Positions 1-13,300 of a stretch of 64,000 nucleotides of DNA are shown piece after piece. Source of the stretch: Torreya grandis (taxonomy: Eukaryota; Streptophyta; Pinopsida; Cupressales; Taxaceae). Numbering within the stretch: position 1 is the first letter of the stretch; each line of letters starts with the position of its first letter. The notes below the pieces were generated by a model. The model was given only the letters and a program-made list of their open reading frames with translations. It ran no database searches and was not told the DNA's origin. A program made the position numbers and the translations under genes. The stretch spans positions 3,355,501 to 3,419,500 of the forward strand of contig JARHVA010000250.1 of NCBI GenBank assembly GCA_037957365.1, given 5' to 3'.

Positions 1-388
1 CGATATATATATATATATATATATAGTCCAAGACATCATTGAACAATAGATATATTTTCTAATGATGCATATGTATTGTCCAATAATACCTTGGACAATA
101 TATATAATATAATCCAATGGCACCTTGGACAATATATGTCTATATAGTCCAATGGCGCCTTCGACTCTATATATAGAGTCCAAGGCTTCATTGGACTATA
201 TATATAATATAGTCCAATGGAGCCTTAGACTGTATATATAGTCCAAGACACCATTGGACTATATATATTGTCCAAGATGCTAATGGGCAATATATATATA
301 GAGTCCAATGCGCCTTGAACAATATATAGAGTCCAAGGCAGCATTGGACTGTATATATTGTCCAATAGTACCTTGCACAATATATAGC

Positions 389-419
<31 letters not shown>

Positions 420-718
420 CATTGACACATTGTACAAAATATATTTAGATTGGTGCCATTGGATAGTATATACCAAAATATATAGTCATTGGACGAGGCC
501 GATATATATAGTCTAATGGGGCTATTGGACTATATATATTGTGCCCATTGACACCATTGGACAACGCCAAAATATATATATATAATCGAATGATACCATC
601 GGATATATAGTGTTCAATGGCACCATTGGACTGTATAAGACTATAGTAGTCCAACGGCGTCATTGAACTATATATAAAATATATATAATACATATAGTCT
701 AATGATGTCATTGGACTA

Positions 719-1397
719 TATATATTGTCCGATGGCAACATTAGACTATGTTGAACTATATATAATATATATAGTCCAATGACATCATTAGACTGTATAT
801 AATCCAATGGCACCATTGGACTATATAGCTATAGTCTAATGGCGCCATTGCACCATAAAATGGCACCATTGCACTATATATATGGTCCAATGGCACCATT
901 GGACATATATAGTCCAATGGCACTTGGACTATATATGTCCAATGGTGTCATTGGACTATATATATAGGTCCAATGACACCATTGGACCTATATATATAGT
1001 CCAATGACACCATTGGACCTATATATATAGTCATTGGACCTATATATATAGTCCAACGAATGTCCATTGGTGTCATTCGACTATATATATAGGTCCAATG
1101 ACTATATATATAGGTCCAATGGTGTCAATGGACCTATATATATAGTCCAATGACACCATTGGACATATAAAGTCCAAGTGCCATTGGACTATATATGTCC
1201 AATGGTGCCATTGGACCATATATATAGTGCAATGGTGCCATTTTATGGTGCAATGGCGCCATTAGACTATAGCTATATAGTCCAATGGCACTTGGACTTT
1301 ATATGTCCAATGGTGTCATTGGACTATATACAGTGTAATGATGTCATTGGACTATATATATTATATATAGTTCAACATAGTCTAATGTCGCCATTGG
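719..1397. repeat. Large imperfect inverted repeat (about 330-bp arms)
   Basis: The left arm, about 719-1053, is repeated in reverse complement at about 1079-1397 around a spacer of about 25 bp. Landmarks that match across the centre include the run with GGCGCCATTGCACCATAAAATGG near 840-866 and its complement near 1236-1262. The stretches TATAATATATATAG and CTATATATATTATA near 750 and 1355 also match. One repeat unit is extra in the left arm. The structure could extrude as a long hairpin. Confidence 0.75.
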
Positions 1398-1454
1398 TAT
1401 AGGTCTAATGGTGTCATTGGACTATATATATAGAGAGTCCAATGACACCATTGG

Positions 1455-1490
<36 letters not shown>

Positions 1491-1557
1491 GTCCAATGGT
1501 GTCATTGGACTCTATATATATATATAGTCCAATGACACCATTAGACCTATACCAATG
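1392..1557. repeat. Inverted repeat centred on an (AC)n(AT)n microsatellite
   Basis: Arms beginning CATTGGTATAGGTCTAATGG and ending in the complementary CCATTAGACCTATACCAATG flank a central run of AC repeats followed by AT repeats at about 1456-1491. The arms are nearly perfect apart from differences in TA copy number. Confidence 0.75.
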
Positions 1558-1669
1558 TGTCCAATGGTGCCATTGGACCATATATATATAATTTAATGGT
1601 GCCACTTCACTCTATATATATGGCAACTATATATAAAATCCAATGACACCATTGGACTATATTTAGTCG

Positions 1670-1849
1670 CCATAATTGTATGTGGCAACTATATATATAG
1701 TCCAATGGCACTATTAGAAAAAATATATATATAGTCATTCAATGGTGCCTTGGACTATATATTTGGACAATGACGCCTTGGACTATATATATTTTTTTTT
1801 TCTAATAGTGCCATTGGACTATATATATAGTTGCCACATACAATTATGG
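1670..1849. repeat. Inverted repeat, third in the palindromic array
   Basis: The left arm starts CCATAATTGTATGTGGCAAC at 1670 and its complement ends at 1849. Inside it the sequence GGCACTATTAGAAAAAA pairs with TTTTTTCTAATAGTGCC. The spacer of about 50 bp again consists of the CCAATGG-type units. Confidence 0.75.
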
Positions 1850-1870
1850 CCATTGAATGACTATATATAT

Positions 1871-3093
1871 ATGGAATAAAAATGTACAATAATGTATAAA
1901 GATGTGGTCGTTTGATGTCATCTTTTCATTTTAGAAACGTGAGAGATGTGTGACGCTAATGACGTTGATTTGCAAACAAAGTTGGTCCTAGAGAACCGTC
2001 ATGACCTTTCTTGACTCTTGATTTTGATTTCTCCGGACATCTTAACCAAGGAGCTTTGTTGCCCTTCCAAGAGATGATGTTGCCCAAGGAGGTGGATATT
2101 AGGGTATAGTTTGTGATATGGTGTGATGGGTGATTGAGAATTAAGACTAGCAATCGCACATGCCGCTGGAGATGTTTGTGGCAATGTTCTTAATTTGTGT
2201 CATATGATGAACTTTTAAGGGATCCAAGACTTTTGAATTTTTCTATTTTTTTATTTGAATATTTGCAAGATTGTTGGCCATATTAATTTTGAAGTTTATT
2301 TGTTCGACAATTTGTACCATGGAGTCTTTTTTATTTGCGGATTTGATTCGAATTTGACTCCCCCTTGATGCCTTAAAGAAAATTTTCCCAAAAGAAACTA
2401 ATTTTTGACTTGATTGATGATTATTTTGGCATTGATGGTCCCCTAGAACCTCAAAAGCGGTTTTCACTAGGGGAAGATGTTTTTTGGCTTGGCTGAGTGT
2501 TTGACTTATTTTGACTTTGACTTCTTGTTAGATCAAAGTTGACTTGAGTATTATGCTTGATTATTTGATTATGGATCCCAACAAATTTGGCACATGATTT
2601 GTTGCTTTGAAAAGAGTCCAACGATGCATGCCACGATTTGTCCCCGTTGAGGAGTGTGATGAAGTCACTGTCAAGGGGAAGGAAGAGATCGACGATGGAT
2701 GAAGGTGAAAAGGAATGAATCGGTGAGGTCAATGTGGGCAACATGATCCTCATAGAGGGTACTAGAAGGCTCAGCTTCAGTGTCAAATAAAACATCCTCA
2801 AAATTCGCAAAAAAACACACCAAGGGTCATCGTACGACATCCAAATCTAGACCACATTCATTATGATAATCGCTAACTGAGATCTCATCTTGAAGTCCCA
2901 TAGTTATTGTTATGACATTATCATCTTGACACAAATCCAGAGACATGTCTTGTTGGCTGTTATTTGAGTTGACTATACAAATAGAGACATCCTCAAACAG
3001 GGTAGTGTCAACATGATCTTTGATATCTGCAAGGGATGATGATTCTAATGTGGAATCTGATATGGATTTGGATGTTGATGACGAATTTGATAC
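1871..3093. other. No gene recognised; decayed repeat sequence
   Basis: Only short open frames are present. A minus-strand frame of 129 residues at 2451-2840 has no motif I recognise. It is serine-rich, asparagine-rich and low in conserved positions. It lies just downstream (minus strand) of a decayed gypsy gag, so it may be degenerate sequence of the same element. Confidence 0.4.
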
Positions 3094-3658
3094 TTATGCA
3101 GATGATGTTGATGTTGGCTCTAACGTTAACCCTGACATTGATGTGGACGATGTGGATGAGGGTATGATGTTGCTAGAAGACGATGTTTTGAGTGTGGCCA
3201 CAAGGAGTGCATGTTGGATAGTGTTGTCCATATGTATCATTTTCATTTTCCATTTGGTGATGGAGGCTTTAGGATGAAGTGACTTTTGAAAATGAGGGAT
3301 ATGATGTGATGGATGGAAGGTAGACGGTTGGTGAACAATGGGTTGGTTATCAAAGATGGGCTTGGCAAAAATAGGTTTGGTGTATTGGCCTTGGTTTGGA
3401 AGTGGAAGGGCTTGATCATGATCAGAAAATGAATCTTGGCATATCACCTTTTGTTCACCCTTAGACGACGCCTCATTCATCTAATTTGTTCTCGATTTCA
3501 ATGTCACCGCAATCGATTAAGTCTTGGACATAATTTTTGAGAGTGTGGCATCTATTATTAGTATGTCCCCGGCTTCTATGGTATTGACAACATTGGATCT
3601 CTCTACCATGAGGGATTAGGTTTGGTCGGATCCAAAGGCCATGTGTCTGGGTAGTCAA
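3094..3658 (-). pseudogene. Ty3/gypsy gag 3' end with zinc-knuckle-like motif, decayed
   Basis: Two minus-strand frames, 3658-3473 and 3480-3094, overlap by a few bases. The first carries CQYHRSRGHTNNRCHTLK followed by NYVQDLIDCGDIE. This matches the plant gypsy gag pattern of a CCHC-like knuckle followed by a short helix with LID.G. The second begins MNEASSKGEQ and has the proline-rich LPLPNQG spacer usual between gag and protease in such elements. No protease, reverse transcriptase or integrase follows toward position 1. The element is therefore truncated, apparently near the palindromic array. Family assignment is good; completeness and lineage are not. Confidence 0.55.
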
Positions 3659-6600
3659 TCATGTCTGCAACAGCTAGTCGATGAAAGATGGCTTCCAAGG
3701 ATGAGAGGAGTATTTTGTCTCTCTTCACAGCTTTGATTGGACATGGAAGTGTTGGACTCTAGATCAGATAATTGTTCGAGGTATATCCAACAAGATGATG
3801 GTATTCGACGCAGCTTGGGACAAATTGGTATTGAATAATTTTGTAGGATAGAATTCCCTTTGATAGTAAGATGGGGAATATCATGATCAAGACTATGTCT
3901 GGTTGACATTACATTTGATTGTGACAGGTTGGCACAAAGACTACTAGTAGATTTGACAAAGGCTTGCTTTGGTTTGGTTTCACTTTTGACTCGATGATTA
4001 AAACAAGATGTGATACACTTGAGCCAATCAAGTTAAGACGTGAGCTAACTAGCCGTTCGACGAAGGGACCTGATTTGATGTTTCGACAATGAGCTAAGAC
4101 AAGCTCTTGGGTTCGACTAAAACAGGGAGCTAGGTTTGACTAGCCAAAGAGACATGATTAGGTCATAAATGGCCTTCGACAAGGTTGACTTGATTTAGAC
4201 TAGCTCAAGACTTGGATGCTCTGCTCAAGTTGGATTAGATTAAGCGGGTGATAAGATTTGATGGGTTGTATGACTCAAACTTGACTAAGTTTAGATGCAA
4301 GCAAGCTTATGATGGTGACTATGCATGTGAGAAGGGGTTGTTGCCAATGTGGACCAAGGTAAAATTTGCATACTTAACGAGATTAGATTAGAAGTGGTTG
4401 GTTGAAGGGTATGGATATGGACAAGTTCAAACTATAGGTGATATCTTTTGATGGGGCAATGACGGGATTGGACTATAACTTGGTGATTTGAAAAAGATGT
4501 TGGTTGATGTATAATTGGACAACGGGACCCAAAAGGATGTCAAGACTAGGCGATGGTAGGTGGATTAGACGTTTGGATTATAATTGAAGTGGACTTACGA
4601 CTTGTTTGGGATGATAAAGGGAATGTCTAGGTCCAGGGACATTATGTGAATTGATGTGTTGGATAGATGAACAATATATTGGACTTGCCTTTAGGTTGAT
4701 TGATTCAATGTGAAAGATGACTAGGATTAAGACCTGGTATGACCTTGAGCAAAGAGGTCTATAAGATTTGAGCTTAATACAACTAAATGAGACAACGATA
4801 GGGTATGCCTCCCTAAATTTTGATAAACTAGACCAGATTGATTGTTGATTTGGATTGAGGACAGGGGTTAGATTCAAATCGACAAGACGATGAGTGCTAA
4901 CAGGTGGATGATGGGTGGCAAAATCAACAAAGTGGCGAGTGCTAGCAAAATGACGAGTGCCAAGTTCAAACCAACAAAATGATGGGATAAGAACGGGGTG
5001 ATAACAGGTTCAAACCAATAAGGTGACAGGTTAATGACAAGCTCAAGGTTCAAACCAACAAGGTGACGGGTCTAGACTAAATGTCGACTAAGGTAGGGTA
5101 TCCCTAATCAAGGCAGATTTCAATAAGGATTGGCTCAAGGTGATGGTGTAGGCAAGTTTGCTCAAGTGAGACAAGGTGGACATGACATGTTTTGGCTAAT
5201 GAACAAGGGTGCTTAAGATGTAGATGGGTTTAGACTATGTCAATAGGGATGACTAAGTCTTATGCGAGTTCAACTAAGAGGGGAATGACTTGATGTTTAG
5301 GTAGGCTTAGATGACGATCTAGGGTGATGATTTAAGGTGAGCTTTTAGGATGATAGATGATATTAGGATAAGATGAGACAACGATTAAGACAAGCTTAGA
5401 CAAGAGGATGTGTGATAGGGTTGGACAAAGGGGGAAATAGAACAAGATAATGAAAAGGATAAGGTTACATGATGATAGTGAATTGGTGAAGACTGGACCA
5501 ATGATTTAATTTGACCTAGAGTTGAGTTCTGACTAGATAATTAGTTTGTGTGTAGATATAAGGTCTGCAAACAATATTGGTCTCAATAATACACAAACAA
5601 GAACAACCAACCCACAAACATTTAATTAGTGACTGACACGGGAATGCAACTCGACACCCATCGCACCAAAAGACTCACAATAAGATATAACTACATTGGT
5701 CTCCCAACCCTTTCTCGTCATCTATACCTAGTGAGTGATCTCTGGGAATATTGTTTTCCCTACCCTAAATGCATGTTGCGACTAAAAGGTCTTATTCTAA
5801 GTTTGACTAGCTCTTTAAGGAAGTCCCCTAAACACCTTGCAATACATGGGGCCTAAGTCTGTGTAGAGTGTTGTCTAATGCCTGCATGTTGGAGTGTTAC
5901 CTCCTCACCTCACCAAATCATGTATAGGGAGTTTTGTTTAACTTAGCAACAGTTGTCCCTAATATTTATACTTCGTTGGAACAAAGAGTGTGGTCTTTGC
6001 ATGGTGATGAAATCTACGTCGCAATCTCCCTATTGCCCTTGACAAGTGCACGAAGATGAATTCCACGTCACATTGTCCCCTAAAAAAGAAAAATTGAGAA
6101 GTTTATTGATGATTTATAATCCCCAAGAATCATCCTACAAGTGCAAGGAAAGAGCATATGCCATTGTAACCTCGGATGACATACAAGTAGTGAAAATGTA
6201 CACTAAATTAATTGAAATTCAAACAATCAAACAAGTTTATTAATTAATCCCGATTAAGATGTCATAAGAAAATATATCAAAAATTTGTTTCAAAATGCCA
6301 AGTTTTTGTCAAGCAACCTGCAAAATAGATTGTTTGGCATCTTTGGGGGTAACTTGTCAAAAAATACATTAGAGAACAAAACTGATTTTATGCAAGCCAA
6401 AACTAACATTTAGTCGAATTTTGCAGAGAAAGTTAAATTTTAGATTTTTCAAAAAAGGTTGAATCTACAAAAAAAAACACTTGAACAACAAGTTATTATA
6501 ATTACAACGATGTATGGATCAAAAAGACGATGTCGCAATTGCACAATCCAATGTTGCAACTGTACAAACACGAATTCACTACAGAGACAAGTTAGAAAAC

Positions 6601-7230
6601 AGACTAAATACGAAATCACAGACCCAAGGGTCAAAGTCGTGACTATAGTAAACAAAATTGTGGAAACAGAGATGCAAGACTGAAACAAATAGACAACTCG
6701 AAAATGGAAATTTTAATCCTAAACAATGTCGTGGTTAAGTCTACCATGTCGCATTTGTCGTTATCAATGTCACTTTTTTGCAACCGCAAGTTCGCAAATC
6801 TACTAAGAAAAGACCAAAACAACACGAAATCACATTTCAAGTCACAATGTCATATTTACGCAGTTCAATGTCACAGTTATGCAGCCGCAAGTTCGCTTCC
6901 TACACAGACAAAGAAAATCACGCCACAAATGAAAGAGATTGCATTTATAAGAACAAACTCACGGATTGCAAAGCAAATTCACAAAGAGTTTGACAATGAA
7001 CTTGATAGTGAACCTAGACCCTGATGATCAGGCTAGTGGTTAGAGACAATGTCACGACTGTCATCTACAAACTCATGTTTCCAGAGAACGTTCTCACGTC
7101 TCCAGAGAACAAAGTCAAGTTGAGTTCTAGAAGTGAAAATCACAAAAAATGGAAAGTTTTGGCCATCAATTCGTCTGAAAAGGTCATGCAAGCTGATATA
7201 ATCACACCAAGGCTCAAAACAAGAAGTTAA
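3659..7230. other. Long stretch without a recognisable gene
   Basis: Open frames are short and without recognisable domains on both strands. If the gag at 3.1-3.7 kb and the PBS-like site near 7.25 kb belong to one minus-strand gypsy element, this would be its untranslated leader and decayed gag N-terminus. That is inference. A degenerate tandem repeat lies at about 4880-5085. Confidence 0.4.
4880..5085. repeat. Degenerate short tandem repeat
   Basis: The motif AGGTTCAAACCAACAAGGTGACGGG and its variants recur about five times at uneven spacing of 35-45 bp. Examples occur around 4960, 5010 and 5045. Copies are heavily diverged. Confidence 0.5.
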
Positions 7231-7240
7231 AGGAGGATTG

Positions 7241-8100
7241 CTCCCACCATGGTCGCCATTATATAATAGGTAAATTTTGAAAATGACAATACAAATGCAA
7301 AATGATAATTCAAGCAAACCAAATCACTCCAAAATCAATCTAAATTCACTTAAGTAAATTAGATGGAAACAACAATTGAAATAAAAGCTAAATGTATCTC
7401 AATCTTACAACTAATTTATCTCCAAATGCAATGATGTGCCCCAATTTGAAAAAAAACGATTTCATTTAATAGCTTGAATGTTGCATTGTCTTATGACTCG
7501 GGGCTTAGACAGCATGTAGGCATGGATTGATTGATTTGTTTCACAAGATGACTGTATAAGATTTGGCTTTGAAGTTCATGGTTTGTGCATGGGGGTGTGC
7601 ATGCTTTTATAGAGGAATGGAGAGAATTCCCAAGGAATTCAAAATTCCTTCGAGGATTCTAGAAGAGGAAGAGTGTGGAGGATTCTAAATGTACGAGAGT
7701 CTAGATTCTAAATGTACGAGAGTCTAGATTCCATTAGATAGGACTAATGATAATTAGGTGGTGATTAGGTAAGGATTAGAAAATGATTTGTAGTGAAAGA
7801 GGGAATAGATAGGATTGGAATTAAAAAATCTAAAATAAAGGATAAGTGACAATTAGTGATAGGTGGGTTTAGTGACAAGTAAGATGTGATTTAGAAGAAT
7901 TAATTGAGACATGGAAGTAATATGGTTGATGTATGACAAAACAATTGTTAGAAATGATAGACTAGTGACTAGGGGACTAAAATGAATTAATGTTAGGACA
8001 AATTATGGACAAAATTAGTAGCGAAGAGGAACGAACAAATTTAGATGTATACAACTATAACCTACTGTAAGGGCAAACCCCCATGGAGAGGGCTACAGCT
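7241..8100 (-). mobile_element. Possible 5' LTR and primer binding site of a decayed gypsy element
   Basis: On the minus strand TGGCGACCATGGTGGGAG (7258-7241) looks like a plant gypsy primer binding site. Upstream of it on the same strand is a TATA box, CTCTATAAAAGCATGCAC, near 7590-7606. That is the order expected for a 5' LTR followed by a PBS and then the gag remnant at 3.1-3.7 kb. I could not find a matching second LTR or clear TG...CA termini, so the boundaries are guesses. Confidence 0.3.
7681..7726. repeat. 23-bp perfect tandem duplication
   Basis: The 23-bp unit starting GATTCTAAATGTACGAGAGT occurs twice, at 7681-7703 and 7704-7726, without mismatch. It lies upstream (minus strand) of the TATA-like box near 7.6 kb, so it could be a duplicated U3 segment. 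Confidence 0.85.
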
Positions 8101-10185
8101 CCTACTTTTGATTTGCGGGTGTCTTCATGAAAATAACCAAGTAGGCATATTTTAAACTGAATCTTCACCTAAAATTGAGGGGGCATATTTTTAGGAGAGT
8201 TTAGGCAGGTACTGTAGAGGAGGGGCTGAGACTTTGTAACACCCGCTTCAGTAATTTTCAAAGGCTCTACTGCTAAATTGCAAGTGGATAGAGTTTTATT
8301 TTTTTTAACTCATCTTTTCAAATTACCAGTAACAGTTTTCCATAGCTATTCCTAAATTTTTGCAGCGTAGCAGAAAAACCGAGTGATGAGATCATTTCAT
8401 CTGAAAAAATCACCTAATTTATCTCAGCGGCACCAACTAAGCATATATGGGAAGTCCCCTTGGGATGACTGGCAAGTAGCCATTTGAAGGCTGAAAATAT
8501 TAAAAAATTGGCTCTACCCACTATCTCTCCTCGTTTTAGTGCAGGAAAAGTGTTCTTCCACATGTTACATGTTATTATCTTGTGCCAGCTAATAATTGAA
8601 GGAAACATGGCATTGACTATGAAATCCATGCCTTGCACTAATCCCCTTCTTGCCTATCAAATGCATGCATTAGAAATAGACTCAAACAATTTCCTCTGTT
8701 GTGGTGCCCCTTATCCCTCATTTACGCCTAAAAAACTCGGTACTGTCAAAAGGGAGACCCGAGATCATTTCCAATGTAATTCATTGACCGTTTTCCAATG
8801 GAAACAGTGTCCATGCTCTACTTTGTATTCAAACATATTTTCCATCTCTTTGCATTTCAAATACTACACACATGCCAACTTTTTGTTTGTATGTAACAAA
8901 AATGATTGACTAATTAAATTGTGCTCAGTGGCGGAAAGGCACAGAAAGAGAAGTTTAGTCATAGATCACCCACAAAAAACACCCTCTTAAGATTGCAGCC
9001 CCTTTAGATAATATAAATAGAAACTTATAAAAAAATCTTAATAATTGCATGCAGTACAAACAATCATAACAGCAGAGAAGCTCCTTCAACTTATTTGGAT
9101 CATGAAAGCCAAACATTGTGACCTGAGTTTTAACATGGGCTGGCAACTACCTTAATTAATATCAATATGATTTCTCATGAACTGCTGCAGTTTGCAAACT
9201 CATTTCTGCAATGCTTTGAGGTCTCCATCACAGGATATCCAATCTGAAGAGATCCGTCATATACTGAAACCAACCAAATTAAACACTCCGCCACTACAAC
9301 TTCATGAAGTAGGACAATGCCACCAACACTGAAGGTTTCCAATGGCGGCAATATTGAAGACCATGAGTTATAAATTATTATGTGAAACCTCGAGCACAAG
9401 ACTGGGAAAATAGAATAAGCATAAAAAGGAAAAAATAATCGTCTTGAGCATAATCAACCTACCTATGAAACTTACATGATAAGCCATTGAAAGGTGAACC
9501 ATAATTGGCATGTGTAAATATTTTTAATGAAAAATGAGTTTTACAAGTAAAGTGGCCTGCTGAAGATCAAGCATAATCATCATACCCTTATCTGTTTCAT
9601 CAATTAATACAATCTCTACAATCTGAAAATCAGGGGGAAGCTACCCTAAATAAATTTGATAACCACCTCTGCCAATTCACTCCATCCAATTACAAACCCT
9701 GATTTACCTCCATATTTTACAATGACAAACGGATTTACACCTCTTTCCAGATAGAATATCATAACACCAATGTCCTAAGCCTCTGATTTTTAATTTTCAT
9801 ATACAAGTAATACAAACTGTAATCTTCTGTTTTTTTTACATCAAGGCTTTAAATCAAATTTTTACTTTTTGTATACTACTCAACAATGCCTCAAATGGTA
9901 TAATTATGCTGAAGCTGTGATCAAGTATGGTAATATCGTGGTCAAATTTCTTCACCATGTCAATAAAAGTGCACAAAATATTTTAGAATGATATCGTGTT
10001 ACTATACCATGTCAGTCCATGACTCCCACAAGTTCACCCAGGCAATTCTCAAGAAACAACTTAACAGATAGAAGCAACTCAAGCTGAAGATATCTCAGTT
10101 GTAAGAATTAAAGTATGTTATGGACTAACCTTACTGTGGGATAAAACAATGGACATTTATAACAGATACCTGAAAAGGTTGCATA
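8101..10185. other. Non-coding; downstream region and probable 3' UTR of the nitroreductase gene
   Basis: No open frame here shows a domain. The segment just below 10185 follows the stop codon of the minus-strand nitroreductase gene and must hold its 3' UTR. A possible splice donor (TTTTCAG followed by GTATCT, minus strand, near 10172-10165) raises the possibility that the 3' UTR is itself spliced. I could not place a poly(A) site. Confidence 0.4.
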
Positions 10186-10313
10186 TCACGCATCTATCGT
10201 TGGACCTGGGTAAGCAGGTAAACTCATTATCCGTTTGTCTAAAACTCCAGTTCCAATAGTGAAGTGATATAGGCTTTGGAATTCCTTTCCATTCAGTCCC
10301 AGAACATCATGAA
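10186..10313 (-). CDS. Nitroreductase-like gene, terminal exon 3
   Basis: This 128-base exon completes the split codon (G|TT, Val) and adds 41 residues before TGA at 10188-10186. The acceptor is TTTGTGACAG|TTCATGATG. The peptide begins [20 protein letters not shown] and continues with [11 protein letters not shown], the usual end of this family (glycine-rich VLG segment, YHFT strand, Leu-Pro-Ala-Tyr tail). It lies 42.6 kb from exon 2 but has the right strand, the right phase and no stop. It is too short to stand out as an open frame on its own. Confidence 0.88.
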
Positions 10314-13300
10314 CTGTCACAAATCAATCCAACAATTAAAAAACTCGTTATTGATCTTATTCCAATATATCAAAAAATTATTGATTTTTCAATTCTAATG
10401 TTACAAAACTAATAGGGATCAAAAGTTTCATCCACACCATAAATGTCTAATAAAGGTGGAGGGGGAATCAGAAATAAATGTAAATACTTGCAAAACACAT
10501 CAATCTTTAGTATCTACCTCTACCACACATCTCTAAGATTCTTGCACAAGAATAAAGGTTAAAGGCTCACTGTAAATGTTTTCGATCAAAAAACAAAACT
10601 GTTGTTGAAACAATCGGCAAGCTTAAAAAGAAAGTATTTTGGTCCAAATCACAGAGCATAAATTTAAAAATGTTCGTATTTATATCCTCATAAATATTTT
10701 GATTTTCCATCCAATACATTGTTTCTTAGACGCAACACAATTAGGCATACCAACAAATGAATTGTTCATCATGTCTTGCACAGCATACCATTTAAAATCA
10801 AGGTCAATCGCCCACAATATAGATTGAAGACCATATTTCTAGTCTTGAAGATTAAAAAACTGTGGAACTTTTTTTCCACAGTGCAGAGCATGATATCCCT
10901 ATTGTGCAACATTAAAATTCTCAAAACATTTACACACTGCTTGATGTTGGGTTTGGCATGCCGAGAGTTGATGAGTGTTCATATCCTTATGGGGCAAAAT
11001 ATGCATCAGAAACAGGTCAACATGTGTAGAAAACGAAAAAAACTTAAGAAGAGCCACATAACCCTAGTTTTTAAAGAAAGTATCAAAATATATAGATAGA
11101 TGTAATGTATGTATTGGTACAATCCATGGCAAATAACTGCCATGGTAATGCACTCACATGGTTAGAAGTCTCAATGAAGAGATGCCTTAGATCACACAAC
11201 CTTCAAATTTACATGGTGAAATAATGCAATAAAATGCAACAACAAAACCACAATGTTCTTTTGTTAGATTTAAATGATTGGAAATATGGCTTGCACACAA
11301 AATGACAATAACACAGCAATCTTGAAGGAGATGTGTTACATCAGATCCTTAGATCTCTGCTTGCTAACTCGCGGGCATCTCTAAAAATACCACATACAAT
11401 CCTTACGCTCACTGACTAGCTGACTCAAATGTAGGGGCATGTTTATATAAGCACAAGACCCACCTACTTACATACCATGTGCCACAAACATTAAATGCAC
11501 ATTACAATCCCAAGGCACCACATCATGCCCAAAACACATCACAATGTGATATTAAATGAGCTCACAACTTTATATAATTTAATGAACTAAATGTAAAAGG
11601 TTCGAAACTACAACTCCTCTTTATCCATAACACAACTGAAGTACATGTCCACCCAAAACAAGCTATGTGCAAAACAAGTTGCATGGAGGTCGCAACACTT
11701 TGCAACCAAAGGATGCGTGGAAGATTCCTTGTACGATGATCGACAATTTCGTACCACTATGTACCAACATTTTGTATAACATATTGCAAGCAAAGTTGTG
11801 CAATAGAACTCTTTGACATCGTAGGACTCCAAGATTTCTACTTTATGGGGAACTGACTAAAGACTTGCGCAATGTTTCACAAATGACACGAAGTTGCACG
11901 CACCAACAAAGCTGCACAAAAAACGAACATGCATGCATAAAGGCTTTGCACGGACGGAAAATGACACAAAGAACTTGTGGACAACAAGACTTGCGCACAA
12001 CTAGACTTAGTTTATTTTCTAATCTAAATGTTTTTTTTTGTTGATGTAGGATTACAAGTGAACATGGATGCTCCTGCATCATACACCCTTGATAACAAAA
12101 GAAACATGAGCTCCTACTCATGCACCTTCTAAGAGATATGCTATATGTGTTTCTTTTTTTGCTGATTTTGATGTGATTATCCATGTCATAGATTCGATTC
12201 CTCAGCCCTTCCACTTAACCAAAAATTATTTCTACTCTCTGTCAACGCATTCGCTTGCCAACTCTCAAATCAATCACCCTTTTTGCTTCCTCACACACTT
12301 TCTCAAGCATCTGCACTCCCCAATCAACTTCTTCATAATCTACATTTGCGCCTTCACTTCGTTGTCCTTCATGATAAGGATATAAATCTGCCATACTGAA
12401 AATAGGTGAAATGTTATCCCTTTAGGTAATTCAATCTCCTCACGCACTTTCTCAAGCATCTGCGCTCCCTAATCAACTTCTTCAAAATTTGTGCTTGTGC
12501 CTTCACTACGTTGTCCTTCATGATAAGGATATAAATCTGTCACATTGAAAATAGACGAAATGTCTATCCCTTCAGGTAATTCAATCTCATATGCGTTTGT
12601 CACAAACTTTCACAGCGCTTTGCATGGTCCAATTTTCTTCCACTTCAATTTGTCATAAGTTCCTTTTGTAAATCTCTCCTTAGGTGTGCTAAGATTAAGT
12701 CTCCCATCTAATATTTCACTTCTCTTCTATTGATATCAGTGCATCACTTATAGTACACAATGCTTCTCTTCCACTGTCCGCACACTTGATGACGTAAGTC
12801 GCACATATATTCAGCAAAATCTTTTGCTTAAAAACTCTCCATTTGTTCATCTTCAATGTCGTGCAATTCTACAGCACACCTTGGCCTCAACCCATACACA
12901 ATCTGAAATGGTGTCCTTCCAATACTCCTATTAAATAAATTGTTATTAGCAAACTCAGCTTGCACCGGAATTGAATCCCACATTCCTAGCTTTCCTTTGA
13001 TCAAACATCGCAATAGATTACCAAGAATCCTATTGACTCCCTCCATCTATCCATCCAAGGATTATATGTTGAAAAACACTGTAGCTTGGTATTTAGCTTC
13101 TTCCACAACATCCTTCAGAAATGTCCAACAATTTTCACATCCTTGTCTGATACTATGTTGCATGGCAATCCATGCAATCGCACTTCTCTGAAAAACAAGT
13201 TAGCTAAGTGTGTTGCATCACTAGTCTTCTTACAAGCAACAAAATGTGTTCTTTGAAAATCTATCCACAATCACAAATACAAAATCATATTCTCTTTATG

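Larger units (their letters stand above)
1..1870. repeat. Array of alternating palindromic units, AT-rich
   Basis: The stretch is built from two alternating motifs. One is a 20-bp near-palindrome of the type GTCCAATGGTGCCATTGGAC, with an internal variable TG, CA, TGTC or CACC-like centre. The other is a TA-rich palindrome of the type GGACCTATATATATAGGTCC. Dozens of degenerate copies follow each other, and the array is cut by the window start. Because each unit is self-complementary, both strands look alike, which explains the repetitive tyrosine/isoleucine-rich open frames seen on either strand; I do not consider any of them a gene. Three longer inverted repeats are superimposed on it and listed separately. 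It could be a satellite-like array, or stacked foldback/MITE-type insertions; the sequence alone does not decide. Confidence 0.85.

Noticed and set aside
188..1605. Tyr/Ile-rich open frames on both strands at the left end
   Set aside because: They are by-products of the palindromic TA-rich array; near-identical peptides appear on opposite strands because the DNA is self-complementary.
3020..3277. Asp/Val-rich plus-strand frame of 85 residues
   Set aside because: It lies opposite the gag-like minus-strand frame, and its acidic low-complexity content reflects that strand; no independent support for a gene.
8484..8909. Plus-strand frame of 141 residues downstream of the nitroreductase gene
   Set aside because: No conserved pattern, no clear neighbour relation and weak coding character; kept as non-coding.
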